Source: Blastocatellia bacterium UBA7656 (GTDB lineage: Bacteria > Acidobacteriota > Blastocatellia > UBA7656). Taken from it: a DNA stretch of 64,000 bases. The first letter of the stretch is position 1; each line of letters opens with the position of its first letter. The notes under the pieces were generated by a model. It was not told the origin of the DNA. It saw only the letters and a list, made by a program, of their open reading frames with translations, and did not search any database. Where the stretch lies: positions 124,001 to 188,000 of the forward strand of contig DLHY01000030.1 in the NCBI GenBank assembly GCA_002483445.1, read 5' to 3'. Shown here piece after piece: positions 8,733 to 17,697 of this stretch. A program made the position numbers and the translations under genes.

Positions 8733-10721
8733 TCAGAGACCAGTTGATGTTTGTTTCGCGTTGAGGCTGGTCAGGCGCAGATAAGTTTCAAATGCCTTCC
8801 CTGCTTTGGCCCACTGTCTTTTGGCTTCATAAATCAATCCGAGTTCCAGATGAGCGGGCGCGTAGTTGGGAGCGATTCTTATCAATTCCAGAGCCTCGCG
8901 TTCGGCTTCCACAAGTCGGCCCTGACTGCGGCAGGCTCGCGCAAGCCACCAGCGCGCGGAGAGAAACGCAGGGTCGAGTTGCACGCTGGCTTTGAATTCG
9001 CGCATGGCGAAGATCATCCTGCCGCGAGCGTAGTGCTGAAGTCCGAGTCGATATCGCGGCAAGGCCCAACCGGGAGCAATCACAGCGGCGCGATTGTAAA
9101 ACTCAGCGGCTTTATCCGCGCCGCTTGTTTTTTCATAAGCCACGCCGAGCGCGTTGTAAGGACAGGCCGTGCGCGAATCGAAGGTGAGCGATCTCTCCAA
9201 CAGATCGATTGCTTCCTTCGCTTTGCCTTCCGCGAGCAAGACGCGGGCGGCTGCGAATAATCGCTTCGCTTCCACGTGCGAATCTTCCGGTTTCAATTGT
9301 CGAAGCCGCTCGTAGCTCGCGCTCGCGCGTCGAAGCCTCTCGGCGTCGAAAGGCTTTTCAGATGAGCGCACATAGTTGTTGATCGATTGCTGGCCTGTCT
9401 CTTCAAGCGCGCCGCTCAATTCGATTTCAATAGCCGCGCGCTGCGGGTCGTCGGGCGACTGGCGAACCATCTGTTCATAAAGCGACCACGCGCCGTTTTC
9501 ATCCGTTAGATTTCCTCTCGCCATCGATTCGCGGATGCGGGCCGCAAGAGGCGAACCTTTAGTCGAAGACCGCGCCGCGCTCGTCACGTCGAGTACGGTC
9601 TTGGCCGACGAGAGAGAAATCATTTGTTTGATCGTCACACCGCTCGGCTCGTCAATCGATATTTCATGATCGCCACCCTTGATTCCCGCGACTGCCAGAG
9701 TTCCGTTCGGAGGGATCCGTCCGCGATAAGAAGAATCGAGATAGACTTCGCTGCCCGCCGCTCCGCGCACTTCGAGAGCGACGAGGGATGCCGTTTCTGT
9801 GACGCGGACGATGGAGAGCGGCAATCGCGCGTCGAGATTGCCCGCTGCGCGCGGGTGCTGCGCGGCCTGAGTCTCTGCCGGAACGACTTCTGAAAGATAA
9901 TCGAGAAGTTCTCCCGCGCGAACCACTCCGTCGCGGTCGCGGTCGCCTCTGCCGCCGAGACCTTCGAGTAGGAAATGAGTGAAGACCCCATGGCCGCCGC
10001 CCCATCTTTCGTCCTCGAAGCTCTTTTCATTCTCGCGCGAAGCGAGCAGGCGGAAAGTTCCCGCGCCGCTCTTTCCCACTTCATCCAAAAAGCGATTGAT
10101 GATCAACTCTTCTCTCGCGCCGCGCGACTGAAGGCCGATCTTTCCCGCGTGACAGGCATCGGCTATGAGAATCTTCACCCGCGATTCGACTCTCTCGGTT
10201 ATCACGCGATCTATCTCGGCCACGGCGAGAGATGTGGCGTAAAGGTTCTGCGGGTCTGAGTCGTGCGCGAGCAGGTAGGCGTCTTCGCCTTCGACCACGC
10301 CGTGACCGGCGAAGAAGATGTAAACCACGTCTTCCTTTTCAGCCGAGCGGGCGAGCCACGTTCCGAGCGCGGTTCGCACAGCAGCGAGCGTCGCCTGTTC
10401 GTTGATCAGAAGTTTGATCTGATGGGAAGGAAATCCTCCGCCTTCGGGGCTGCGCAGAAAAGCGGCTAGACTTTCAGCATCGCGATGCGCGAATCGAAGC
10501 TGTTCTTCTGCGCGAAGGTTTCTGTAGTTCGACACTCCGATGACGACCGCCCACAATCGTCCGCGCCCGTCCATCGATGCGCCGCTTTTGATCGTAGAAG
10601 TCGAGATGGAAAGCTCTCGATCCTGTGCGCTCTCGCGCCGCTTACCCTTCGCGCGGTCTCCCTGCGCGAAAGCGGTTGAGACGAGAATCAGTAAAACAAG
10701 CGATGAATAGAATCGTTTCAT
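8733..10721 (-). CDS. Caspase-like (C14) peptidase with TPR repeats
   Basis: A 662-residue protein with a signal peptide (KRFYSSLVLLILVSTAFAQG). Residues about 55-290 form a caspase-like domain: LWAVVIGVSNYRNL, catalytic His140 in FFAGHG and catalytic Cys190 in IADACHAG. A short PEGA-like beta segment follows (about 310-365, VYLDSSYRGRIPPNGTL). The last 250 residues are TPR repeats ending in EAKRQWAKAGKAFETYLRL. The start has a GGAGAAAGA site. Prokaryotic metacaspase-type enzymes cut after basic or acidic residues in proteolytic cascades; here export and TPRs point to a periplasmic complex. It lies 74 bases upstream of the TPR-hydrolase gene on the same strand and may be co-transcribed with it, although the heptamer array lies between. 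Confidence 0.85.
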   Translation of the reverse strand: MKRFYSSLVLLILVSTAFAQGDRAKGKRRESAQDRELSISTSTIKSGASMDGRGRLWAVVIGVSNYRNLRAEEQLRFAHRDAESLAAFLRSPEGGGFPSHQIKLLINEQATLAAVRTALGTWLARSAEKEDVVYIFFAGHGVVEGEDAYLLAHDSDPQNLYATSLAVAEIDRVITERVESRVKILIADACHAGKIGLQSRGAREELIINRFLDEVGKSGAGTFRLLASRENEKSFEDERWGGGHGVFTHFLLEGLGGRGDRDRDGVVRAGELLDYLSEVVPAETQAAQHPRAAGNLDARLPLSIVRVTETASLVALEVRGAAGSEVYLDSSYRGRIPPNGTLAVAGIKGGDHEISIDEPSGVTIKQMISLSSAKTVLDVTSAARSSTKGSPLAARIRESMARGNLTDENGAWSLYEQMVRQSPDDPQRAAIEIELSGALEETGQQSINNYVRSSEKPFDAERLRRASASYERLRQLKPEDSHVEAKRLFAAARVLLAEGKAKEAIDLLERSLTFDSRTACPYNALGVAYEKTSGADKAAEFYNRAAVIAPGWALPRYRLGLQHYARGRMIFAMREFKASVQLDPAFLSARWWLARACRSQGRLVEAEREALELIRIAPNYAPAHLELGLIYEAKRQWAKAGKAFETYLRLTSLNAKQTSTGL

Positions 10722-10750
10722 AAGTCTTTCTCCGGATCATGTTCGATATG

Positions 10751-11302
10751 TTAAAAGTCATCTCGCTCGCCGCCATCGGATTCGCTCTCAGTGATGGCGA
10801 CGCTCTTTTCATGAATGATGCTTGTGATGACAGAGGTCGTTATTCGTCTGATGCCCTGCGGGGATTTCAGATGAAACAACGCCTGTGCGCCGACCTTGAG
10901 ACTCGTTTCGTCTCTGCTCGAAGGGTCATCTGATTCGATCATGCCGACGAGCGTCGCCCGCGCCATCGCTCTCCTGAGCCGCCCGCCCGTGAGGATGCCG
11001 ATTCTTTCTACAGGATCGAGGACGAGGAAGCTGTATCGGCTGTACTCGGTATGAATCATCAGGCTGTCGGAAGCTTTCAAGTCTTCGAATAGAACTTTTT
11101 CGCCCGCCGATTCATCCAGCCGCCGGGTCACATAAGCCCGCGGGTCATCGCCTGACGCATGAGAATCCAGCCTCAAAGTATCAGCCGATGAGAGGCGACG
11201 CCAGCAGCGACCTCGCGCAGATGTTTCTCTCAACCGGCCTGATACGCGATCAGGATTTGTCGAGTATCGTCGATCCGTATGATTTTTCAGCATGGCTTTC
11301 AC
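10751..11302 (-). CDS. Conserved hypothetical protein, 183 aa
   Basis: No function can be assigned. The recognisable core is residues 75-165, with MIHTEYSRYSFLVLDP, GILTGGRLRR, LVGMI, SLKVGAQALFHL and RRITTSVITSI. This fits a small beta-barrel-like domain I associate with uncharacterised acidobacterial proteins. The first 60 residues are Arg-rich and less convincing, so the true start may be internal; the GTG at 11302 has no good ribosome binding site. There is no signal peptide. It lies upstream of the caspase gene on the same strand (29-base gap), so they may share a transcript. A palindromic repeat element lies immediately upstream and may have displaced the original promoter. Confidence 0.55.
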   Translation of the reverse strand: MKAMLKNHTDRRYSTNPDRVSGRLRETSARGRCWRRLSSADTLRLDSHASGDDPRAYVTRRLDESAGEKVLFEDLKASDSLMIHTEYSRYSFLVLDPVERIGILTGGRLRRAMARATLVGMIESDDPSSRDETSLKVGAQALFHLKSPQGIRRITTSVITSIIHEKSVAITESESDGGERDDF

Positions 11303-11307
11303 TATCC

Positions 11308-11420
11308 CTTCTCATCAACACCCTGTGAATCGCGACGCCTGAGCGACTCCAACGGTTGAAACCGTTGGGGAAGGTCTCGCGCCGTTCGTCACCTCGATTT
11401 ATCGAGGCGTTAATGAAAGG
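11308..11420. repeat. Palindromic repeat element A, copy 1
   Basis: The ends are cttctcatcaacaccctg and gaggcgttaatgaaagg. The centre is a perfect inverted repeat, ccaacggtt/aaccgttgg at 11349-11368. Related elements with the same ends and the same aacggttgaaaccgtt centre occur at 25291 and 43150. It has no coding capacity and fits a miniature (MITE- or REP-like) element. Confidence 0.75.
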
Positions 11421-11489
11421 CCATATTCCACAAGGCACACAAATTCCTTCAACCAGTTCCGGCGCGTGTGCGCGCTCGCCGTTCTGATA

Positions 11490-11495
11490 TATAAT
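11490..11495 (+). promoter_or_regulatory. Candidate -10 box for winged-helix regulator
   Basis: TATAAT within gatatataatc, about 110 bases upstream of the regulator gene. No clear -35 is visible at 16-18 bases. It would give a leader of about 105 bases. Confidence 0.3.
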
Positions 11496-11607
11496 CAAAC
11501 CCTTTGAGGCCGACGACTTCATCCGCCTCGCTGTCAACCGAAAGGTAAATCGAGAGCGCGGGGGAAGTCCTCAGACGGCCCTCAAAAAGTTTTCAAAGAG
11601 TTCTCAA

Positions 11608-13851
11608 ATGCTTATGCGCCCGCAGATAAAGCGATTTTATGAATTCGACCGGTTTCGCATAGACCTCATAGAGCGCGTGCTTGTGTGCGACGGCGAGATG
11701 GTTCCGCTTACGCAGAAAGCCTTCGATGTGCTGCTCGCGCTTGTCGAAGAGCGCGGGCGCATAGTCGAAAAAGACGAATTGATGCAAAGAGTCTGGCCCG
11801 ACAGCTTCGTTGAAGAAGGCAATCTCACTCAGAATATCTACACGTTGAGAAAAATCCTCGGCCAGATGGCTGACGGAGAAAATTACATCGAAACCGTCCC
11901 GCGTCGCGGCTATCGCTTCGCCGCCCAGGTGAGCGAGCGCGGTCAGTCGCCATCGGATGAGGCGAAAAAAATTCGCGTCACCGAGTCGGTGGATATAGAG
12001 ATGATCGAAACCGCCTCCGTATCGGAACCTCCAACTTTCACAAACGACGATACTCAAGTGATCGAGCCTGCCGCATCGACCATCGACGCGGACAGATTCA
12101 AACAGGCGACCGGGCGCAAGAAGTTAGCCGTGATACTGATCGCCGCGCTCGCTTTAGTCGCAATCGCTATCATCGCGCAAGGATTGTTACGCCCGCGGCC
12201 CACGCCCACGCAGACGACCGTCACCAGTCTGACGACCACAGGCAATATTCAGTGCGCGGCTGTTTCGCCCGATGGGGCCTATGTCATTTATGCGATGGCA
12301 GACAAACCTAATCTGAGCAGCCTTTGGATCATGCAGCTTGCCACTTCGACGAGTCAGATGATCCTCGCTCCCGCCGAAGTCCAGTATCACGCGGCGGCGT
12401 TCTCGCCCGACGGCACATACATTTATTATGTGATGAGAGAGAATAATTCCGCGCCGCGCACGCTCTACAGAACGTCGCGGCTGGGCGGCCCGTCCAGAAA
12501 ACTTATCGAGCGCATCGATAGCCCTCCTTCTTTTTCGCCTGACGGAAAACATTTCGTATTCCGGCGCGGGATCGATGATCGCAGAGCCGCCGGACTCTTC
12601 ATCGCCAATGCCGAGGGCGAAGAGCAAAGAGAACTGGCTTCGATCAATTACCCTGAAAGCTTCGGCGATCCGACGTGGTCGCCCGACGGGAGCCGAATAG
12701 CGTGCGCGGCAGGCCATTCCAACGGCGGATTGAACCGGCGCGTGGTGGAAGTCAGCGCAACAGACGGAACTATAAAAACGATTTCGGATCACAGATGGAG
12801 ATGGGTCGGTCAGATGGCGTGGCTCAGGGATTCGAGCGGACTGGTGATGGTCGGAGTCGATCAACTCTCAGGGCCGTTTCAGGTCTGGCATCTCAGTTAT
12901 CCCGGAGGCGAGGCGCGAAAAATAACCAACGATTCGAATGCATACAATCGATTGAGCCTGTCAGATGACTCTCGCACGCTCGTAGCCCTTCAGAGCAGAC
13001 AGGTGACAGGCGTGTGGATCATACCGGCTCAGAAGCCCGAAGAGATGAAGCGGATAACATTCGGAGCGGGCGGCTATCGAGGCAAGCTTTCGTGGACGCC
13101 TGACGGAAGGATCGTCTATGACTCGGAAGCGGGCGCGGCCACTGTCATTTCGATAATGAATGCAGACGGGAGCAATCCGCAGCAGTTGACCGGTGACGCG
13201 ACAGGGAAAGCTTACTTCGGATATTCGACCGCCTCGCCCGATGGTCGCTACATCCTCTTCAGTTGCGATCTGGCAGGCGCGAGGAACATCTGGAGAATGA
13301 ACACCGATGGCAGCAACATGATTCGATTGACCGACGGCGAGGGAGAAGATCAGCCCACCTGCTCTCCCGACAGTCGATGGGTCGTCTACACGAAACTTGT
13401 CGCGGACAAATCCACGATCTGGCGAGTGCCTATTGATGGAGGCGAGTCGGAGCGATTGTCTGATGCGCACCTCGGTCATCCGGCAATCTCGCCTGATGGA
13501 AAATTGATAGCGTGTTACTACTATGATCCTGGGCCGGGAGCGCGAGTGAAACTGGTTCTCCTGCCATTCGAGGGAGGCAGTTTCACGAAAGTGTTTGCGA
13601 CCGAGTTGCAATCTCCATTTCTGATTCGATGGACGCCTGATGGTCGCGGGCTGACTTACGCTGAGAATCCTATAGGCACGTCGAAGATATGGATTCAGCC
13701 TCTGGAGGGCGGGCAGCCGAAAAAGTTGATCGAGATTGAAACCGACCGGGTATTCGGCTTCGACTGGTCGCGCGACGGGAAGTATCTCGCCTGCGTGCGA
13801 GGCATCTGGTCGGCCAATGCTGTGGTGATAAAGGATTTCATAAAAGAATGA
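11608..13851 (+). CDS. Winged-helix / TM / PD40 propeller regulator
   Basis: A 747-residue CadC-like protein. Residues 8-107 form an OmpR/PhoB-type winged-helix DNA-binding domain (MVPLTQKAFDVLLALVEERG, then the recognition-helix region NLTQNIYTLRKILG and YIETVPRRGYRF wing). A single membrane helix lies at about 171-192 (KLAVILIAALALVAIAIIAQ). The rest is a TolB-like beta-propeller made of PD40 repeats, each with an SPDG motif (AAFSPDGTYIYYV, PSFSPDGKHFVF, PTWSPDGSRIAC and at least five more). The domain order puts the DNA-binding part in the cytoplasm and the propeller in the periplasm, so the propeller should sense an external signal or protein. This architecture is abundant in Acidobacteria. 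Targets are unknown. It has no cognate kinase and is transcribed alone. Confidence 0.88.
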   Translation: MLMRPQIKRFYEFDRFRIDLIERVLVCDGEMVPLTQKAFDVLLALVEERGRIVEKDELMQRVWPDSFVEEGNLTQNIYTLRKILGQMADGENYIETVPRRGYRFAAQVSERGQSPSDEAKKIRVTESVDIEMIETASVSEPPTFTNDDTQVIEPAASTIDADRFKQATGRKKLAVILIAALALVAIAIIAQGLLRPRPTPTQTTVTSLTTTGNIQCAAVSPDGAYVIYAMADKPNLSSLWIMQLATSTSQMILAPAEVQYHAAAFSPDGTYIYYVMRENNSAPRTLYRTSRLGGPSRKLIERIDSPPSFSPDGKHFVFRRGIDDRRAAGLFIANAEGEEQRELASINYPESFGDPTWSPDGSRIACAAGHSNGGLNRRVVEVSATDGTIKTISDHRWRWVGQMAWLRDSSGLVMVGVDQLSGPFQVWHLSYPGGEARKITNDSNAYNRLSLSDDSRTLVALQSRQVTGVWIIPAQKPEEMKRITFGAGGYRGKLSWTPDGRIVYDSEAGAATVISIMNADGSNPQQLTGDATGKAYFGYSTASPDGRYILFSCDLAGARNIWRMNTDGSNMIRLTDGEGEDQPTCSPDSRWVVYTKLVADKSTIWRVPIDGGESERLSDAHLGHPAISPDGKLIACYYYDPGPGARVKLVLLPFEGGSFTKVFATELQSPFLIRWTPDGRGLTYAENPIGTSKIWIQPLEGGQPKKLIEIETDRVFGFDWSRDGKYLACVRGIWSANAVVIKDFIKE

Positions 13852-13915
13852 CAGCTTTCGAAGGTCGTTGTATAAAAGTCTTTCGCTCCTCTTATAGCGG
13901 CATTCATAAAAAGGG

Positions 13916-13959
13916 CCTTCTCAATAACACCGCGACCCGTTGCGGTGTTATTGAGAAGG
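13916..13959. repeat. Perfect 18-bp palindrome, element-A related
   Basis: The arm ccttctcaataacaccgc and its exact reverse complement are separated by an eight-base loop. The arm resembles the end of repeat element A (cttctcattaacacc). No T-tract follows, so it is not a standard terminator, although it could act as one or protect the 3' end of the regulator mRNA. Confidence 0.75.
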
Positions 13960-14252
13960 TATCTCTTGCAGTATTCAAATAGTTCATCCCTGTGCATACT
14001 GTTGCGACCTCCTTGAGCGATTTCTTGCCTTTCACGCAGGCCAACGGAGATGTGGCTGTCGGCTATTTGCTGACGCGCTTCGAGTGTGACTCATTTCTCC
14101 GTCAGCCCTTTCAACAAATCAAATCGTGCAACTATCTCTCAGGCTGGAATTTTCTGGTCGCATCACTGCCGCGATAACCGAGGCGCGTAAGCGAAGCGAA
14201 GCGGTGCAGAGAGCGAGCAAACTCTCTGTGCCGTTTCTTTCTGCAAGAATTC

Positions 14253-14282
14253 TTGGACTTGACCGCGCAGCTTAAATAAAAT
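14253..14282 (+). promoter_or_regulatory. Sigma70-type promoter, short leader
   Basis: TTGGAC (14253-14258), 18 bases, then TAAAAT (14277-14282). The -10 ends ten bases before the ATG of the sigma factor gene, again a nearly leaderless arrangement with no ribosome binding site. Confidence 0.45.
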
Positions 14283-14292
14283 TGCCAGCGCA

Positions 14293-14847
14293 ATGACTGC
14301 CGAAGTCACTCAACTGCTGATCGATTGGAGCCGGGGCGACCGCGAGGCGCTCGACCAGATGATGCCGCTCGTTTACGCGGAACTTCGTCGCATGGCCGCT
14401 TCTTATCTCAGCCGCGAGCGACGCGATCATACGCTTCAACCTACGGCGCTCGTCAATGAGTCGTACCTCCGGCTCATCGATCAACAGCGAGTCAACTGGC
14501 AGAATCGCGCGCAGTTTTTCGGCATAGCCGCCCAGATGATGCGGCGCATACTCATCAATCACGCAAACGAGCGCGTGGCCGCCAAACGCGGAGGCGGCGC
14601 GATCAAGGTATCGTTGAGCGAAGCAGAAAACGAAATCGATATAAGTGACGCAAGCCTTCTTGCGCTCGACGAGTCCTTAAAGCGGCTCTCAGAGCTTGAT
14701 CCGAGGAAGAGCCGGATAATCGAGTTGAAATTCTTCGGCGGCCTAACCATCGCTGATATCGCTGAAGTGATGTCGCTCTCTCACGCTACAGTAGAGCGCG
14801 AATGGACTCTCGCGCGCGCGTGGCTCCACCGCGAGATGCAGAGGTAG
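14293..14847 (+). CDS. ECF sigma factor (Sig-70_X6 type)
   Basis: A 184-residue RNA polymerase sigma factor. The region 2 part reads LIDWSRGDREALDQMMPLVYAELRRMA and the linker RRDHTLQPTALVNESYLRL is diagnostic of the TIGR02999-like ECF group. FFGIAAQMMRRILINHA is region 2.4-like and SRIIELKFFGGLTIADIAEVMSLSHATVEREW is the region 4 helix-turn-helix. This group is typically encoded next to Ser/Thr kinases in Acidobacteria and Planctomycetes and has no classical anti-sigma factor. Here a kinase starts two bases after the stop. By family knowledge and synteny the kinase probably controls the sigma factor. Target promoters are not identifiable from the window. Confidence 0.9.
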   Translation: MTAEVTQLLIDWSRGDREALDQMMPLVYAELRRMAASYLSRERRDHTLQPTALVNESYLRLIDQQRVNWQNRAQFFGIAAQMMRRILINHANERVAAKRGGGAIKVSLSEAENEIDISDASLLALDESLKRLSELDPRKSRIIELKFFGGLTIADIAEVMSLSHATVEREWTLARAWLHREMQR

Positions 14848-14849
14848 AG

Positions 14850-17591
14850 ATGACTCCTGAACAATGGCAACGAGTCAACGATCTCTTTTACGCCGCGCTC
14901 GAACGCGACCCCGACCAGAGGCTTGAGTTTTTGCTCCAATCCTGCGTGGACGACGTCGAGATTCTCCGTGAAGTCGAATCGCTTCTTGCCGCTCATCACC
15001 GGGCCGACACTCTCACGGGCGGACAGGTTTTTCAAAAAGCCGTCCGCGTCATCGCCGACGAAGAACCCGATTCAATCGCGGGAAACCGAATCGGCCCCTA
15101 TCGCATAATCCGCGAGATAGGTCGCGGCGGGATGGGCGCAGTCTACCTGGCCGAACGCGATGACGATGAGTATCAAAAGCAGGTCGCAATAAAACTCATC
15201 AAGCGCGGCATGGATTCAGATGCTATCCTTCATCGCTTTCTCAGCGAGCGGCAGATACTTGCTCGCCTCGATCACGCGAACATCGCCCGCCTGCTTGACG
15301 GAGGGACGACTACGGACGGACGGCCCTACTTCGTGATGGAGTACATCGAAGGTCAGCCGATAGACCGTTACGCGGACGAGCGCAAATTATCGATCACGGA
15401 ACGGCTCGCGCTCTTTCTTGAGGTCGCGGCGGCTGTCGAGCATTCGCATCAACATCTCGTAGTGCATCGCGATATAAAACCGAGCAACATCATCGTCACA
15501 TCGGGCGGCTCGCCGCGGCTTTTAGATTTCGGGATAGCGAAGATAGTCACGCCTGAGACAGGAATTGCGGAGACGCGCTCCGCAAAAGGGTGGATGACGC
15601 CTGAATACTCAAGCCCCGAACAGTTGAGGGGCGAGGCTATTACTACGGCGACTGACGTGTATTCGCTCGGCGTCGTTTTGTATGAACTGCTCACGGGGCG
15701 TTCGCCTTATCGATTCGAGAATCGTTCGCCCGCCGAATTGGCCGAGTTGATATCGAGCGACGACCCGCAGCGACCATCTACGGCAGCCGTTCGCATCTCT
15801 CCGGTCACGGCGCGAGATGATGCGCCGACACAGATTTCGCCTGATGTGATAAGCGAGTTTCGCGACGCCACGCCTGAGAAATTGCGCCGACGGTTGAGCG
15901 GAGACTTGGACAACATCGTGCTGATGGCGATGAACAAGGAAAAGGAATCGCGATACGCTTCGGTCGCCGCGCTGGCCGACGACATTCGCCGTCATCTCGA
16001 AGGCCGCACGGTTATGGCGCGCAAGGCGACCTTTGCATATCGCGCATCGAAGTTCATTCGAAGAAATAAAATCAGTGTCGCCGCTGCCGCCTTAATCGCC
16101 CTCACTCTGATTGGGAGCAGCATCCTTACCGCATGGCAGGCCCGCCGGGCCCGACAGGCGCAGGCCCAGGCCGAGCGCAGTTTCAATGATATGAGATTTC
16201 TGGCGCAGTCGGTCTTCTTCAATTATCACGACCGAATAAGCGATCTGCCCGGCTCGACTCCGGTGCGCGAACAGATCGTCAGCGATACGCTCGATTACCT
16301 CAACTCTCTGGCTGAACGCGGCAACCAGGATCCATTGCTTCAGGCGGAGATAGCCAATGCTTATGAGAAGCTCAGTTCGATTCAGGGAGGCCGTGGGCTT
16401 GCCAATCTCGGCGACACCGCCGGGGCGGTCGAAAGCCTGCGAAAATGCTTGCAGATTCGTCAGTCGCTTTTAGCGGCAAATCCCGGTGACTCTGATATTC
16501 GATTGAGTGCCGCAATAGCCCTTCGAAATCTCGCCGAACTGCTTGGCCAGAGGGGCGACCGTGAGGGCGCAGCGGAGAGTTATCATAACGCCGTGAGTAT
16601 GTCCGAGGCACTCTTATCTATAGACGCAACGAAGACCGAATTTCTATATCAGGCGGCGATCAGCTACGGCTCGCTTGGAGATTTTCTGATCGCCAGGGGA
16701 GACTGGAAGGGCGCTCTGGAAAACGAGGAGAAGGCTCTCGCTTTATTCAAGTCGATCCCTCGGGATCATCCGCAAATAGAAGAGATAGATCGCTCGATAG
16801 GGATCAATCATCTGCTATCGGGTATGGCGATGAAGGGGCTGAACGATCTGGCCGGGGCTGGGGAGAGCCATTCAAGAGCCATAGAGATTTTCACCGCGCT
16901 CTCCCGCAAGGATCCAACCAACGCGGATTATCGTCGTATGATTGCGGCCTCTTACTACTATCAGGGCGGCGCGCTTAAAGCCTGGGGCCGTCTGGCCGAC
17001 GCGCTGGCGAGCTTCCGACGTTACGCAGAAATAGCCGAGGAGGTTTCGGCAGCCGATCCACAAGACGCAACCTCGCTCCTCGATCGCGCGACCGCATACA
17101 GCGGGATCGGAGCGATACTCTTGAAGACCAGCCAGAACAGCGAGGCGCTTTCTTATATCAGGCGCTCGCTCGACATTAGCCGGCCTGTTTACGACCGTGA
17201 CCCGGATGATTTGGACAAGCTGATGATTCTGATAGAAGGCATGGGTCTGATGAGCAAGGCTCTCGCTCAAGCGGGAAACATACAGGCTGCGGTGGATGAG
17301 AGTCGAAAGGCGATGACCGTCCTTGCCCGCGCGGACGAGAACTCAGAGCGCGCTGATCTGAGGGGCACCTGCGCTCTGGCTCTCAGGAATATAGCGGAGG
17401 CGTTCGAGGCCGCCGCCCGATCTTCAACGGGTCAGCGGAAACGAATGGGCGAAGAAGCGCGCGCTCAGTATCAGCGATCTCTGGATATTCTTCTCGACAT
17501 GCAGAGCAAAGGGACGCTTTCTTCGTCTGACGCGCCGTTGATCGAAGAAGCGCGTCAGGGCATTGCGCGATGCGAATTGCTGATTCGATAA
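14850..17591 (+). CDS. Ser/Thr protein kinase with TPR sensor domain
   Basis: A 913-residue transmembrane kinase. An N-terminal helical segment (1-70, MTPEQWQRVNDLFYAALERDP) typical of acidobacterial kinases precedes the catalytic domain: Gly loop IGRGGMGAVYL (about 91), invariant Lys in VAIKLIK, HRDIKPSN (206-213), DFGIAK (226) and GWMTPEYSSPEQLRG as activation segment. One membrane helix lies at about 418-440 (ISVAAAALIALTLIGSSIL). The rest is a TPR array (500-900) with repeats such as AGAVESLRKCLQIRQSLLAANPGD. The start ATG overlaps the end region of the sigma gene, with stop and start two bases apart, so translation is coupled. Predicted topology puts the TPRs outside the cytoplasm. It probably gates the adjacent ECF sigma factor. 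Confidence 0.9.
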   Translation: MTPEQWQRVNDLFYAALERDPDQRLEFLLQSCVDDVEILREVESLLAAHHRADTLTGGQVFQKAVRVIADEEPDSIAGNRIGPYRIIREIGRGGMGAVYLAERDDDEYQKQVAIKLIKRGMDSDAILHRFLSERQILARLDHANIARLLDGGTTTDGRPYFVMEYIEGQPIDRYADERKLSITERLALFLEVAAAVEHSHQHLVVHRDIKPSNIIVTSGGSPRLLDFGIAKIVTPETGIAETRSAKGWMTPEYSSPEQLRGEAITTATDVYSLGVVLYELLTGRSPYRFENRSPAELAELISSDDPQRPSTAAVRISPVTARDDAPTQISPDVISEFRDATPEKLRRRLSGDLDNIVLMAMNKEKESRYASVAALADDIRRHLEGRTVMARKATFAYRASKFIRRNKISVAAAALIALTLIGSSILTAWQARRARQAQAQAERSFNDMRFLAQSVFFNYHDRISDLPGSTPVREQIVSDTLDYLNSLAERGNQDPLLQAEIANAYEKLSSIQGGRGLANLGDTAGAVESLRKCLQIRQSLLAANPGDSDIRLSAAIALRNLAELLGQRGDREGAAESYHNAVSMSEALLSIDATKTEFLYQAAISYGSLGDFLIARGDWKGALENEEKALALFKSIPRDHPQIEEIDRSIGINHLLSGMAMKGLNDLAGAGESHSRAIEIFTALSRKDPTNADYRRMIAASYYYQGGALKAWGRLADALASFRRYAEIAEEVSAADPQDATSLLDRATAYSGIGAILLKTSQNSEALSYIRRSLDISRPVYDRDPDDLDKLMILIEGMGLMSKALAQAGNIQAAVDESRKAMTVLARADENSERADLRGTCALALRNIAEAFEAAARSSTGQRKRMGEEARAQYQRSLDILLDMQSKGTLSSSDAPLIEEARQGIARCELLIR

Positions 17592-17697
17592 ATATCGATT
17601 CGCGCGTGGCCGATTTAGCAAATCATGAATCTCCTCTCTTCCGGGATAGCGAACCGGCTGAGGTGTTTGACGATGTCGCTGGAACCCTGAAACCCCA

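Larger units (their letters stand above)
13852..14292. other. Intergenic region, 441 bases
   Basis: It holds the perfect palindrome at 13916-13959, a weaker hairpin with cagagag/ctctctg arms around 14207-14227, and the promoter of the sigma factor gene at 14253-14282. Short open frames here show no recognisable domain or ribosome binding site. Confidence 0.6.

Noticed and set aside
11250..11537. 95-codon minus-strand frame through repeat element A
   Set aside because: Its sequence (INASINRGDERR etc.) is the element read in one frame; other copies give different frames and ends. It is not a gene.
13916..13959. Palindrome as a Rho-independent terminator of the regulator gene
   Set aside because: The 18-bp stem is AT-mixed and no T-run follows. 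Similarity to the ends of element A is the better explanation, although an effect on the mRNA end is possible.
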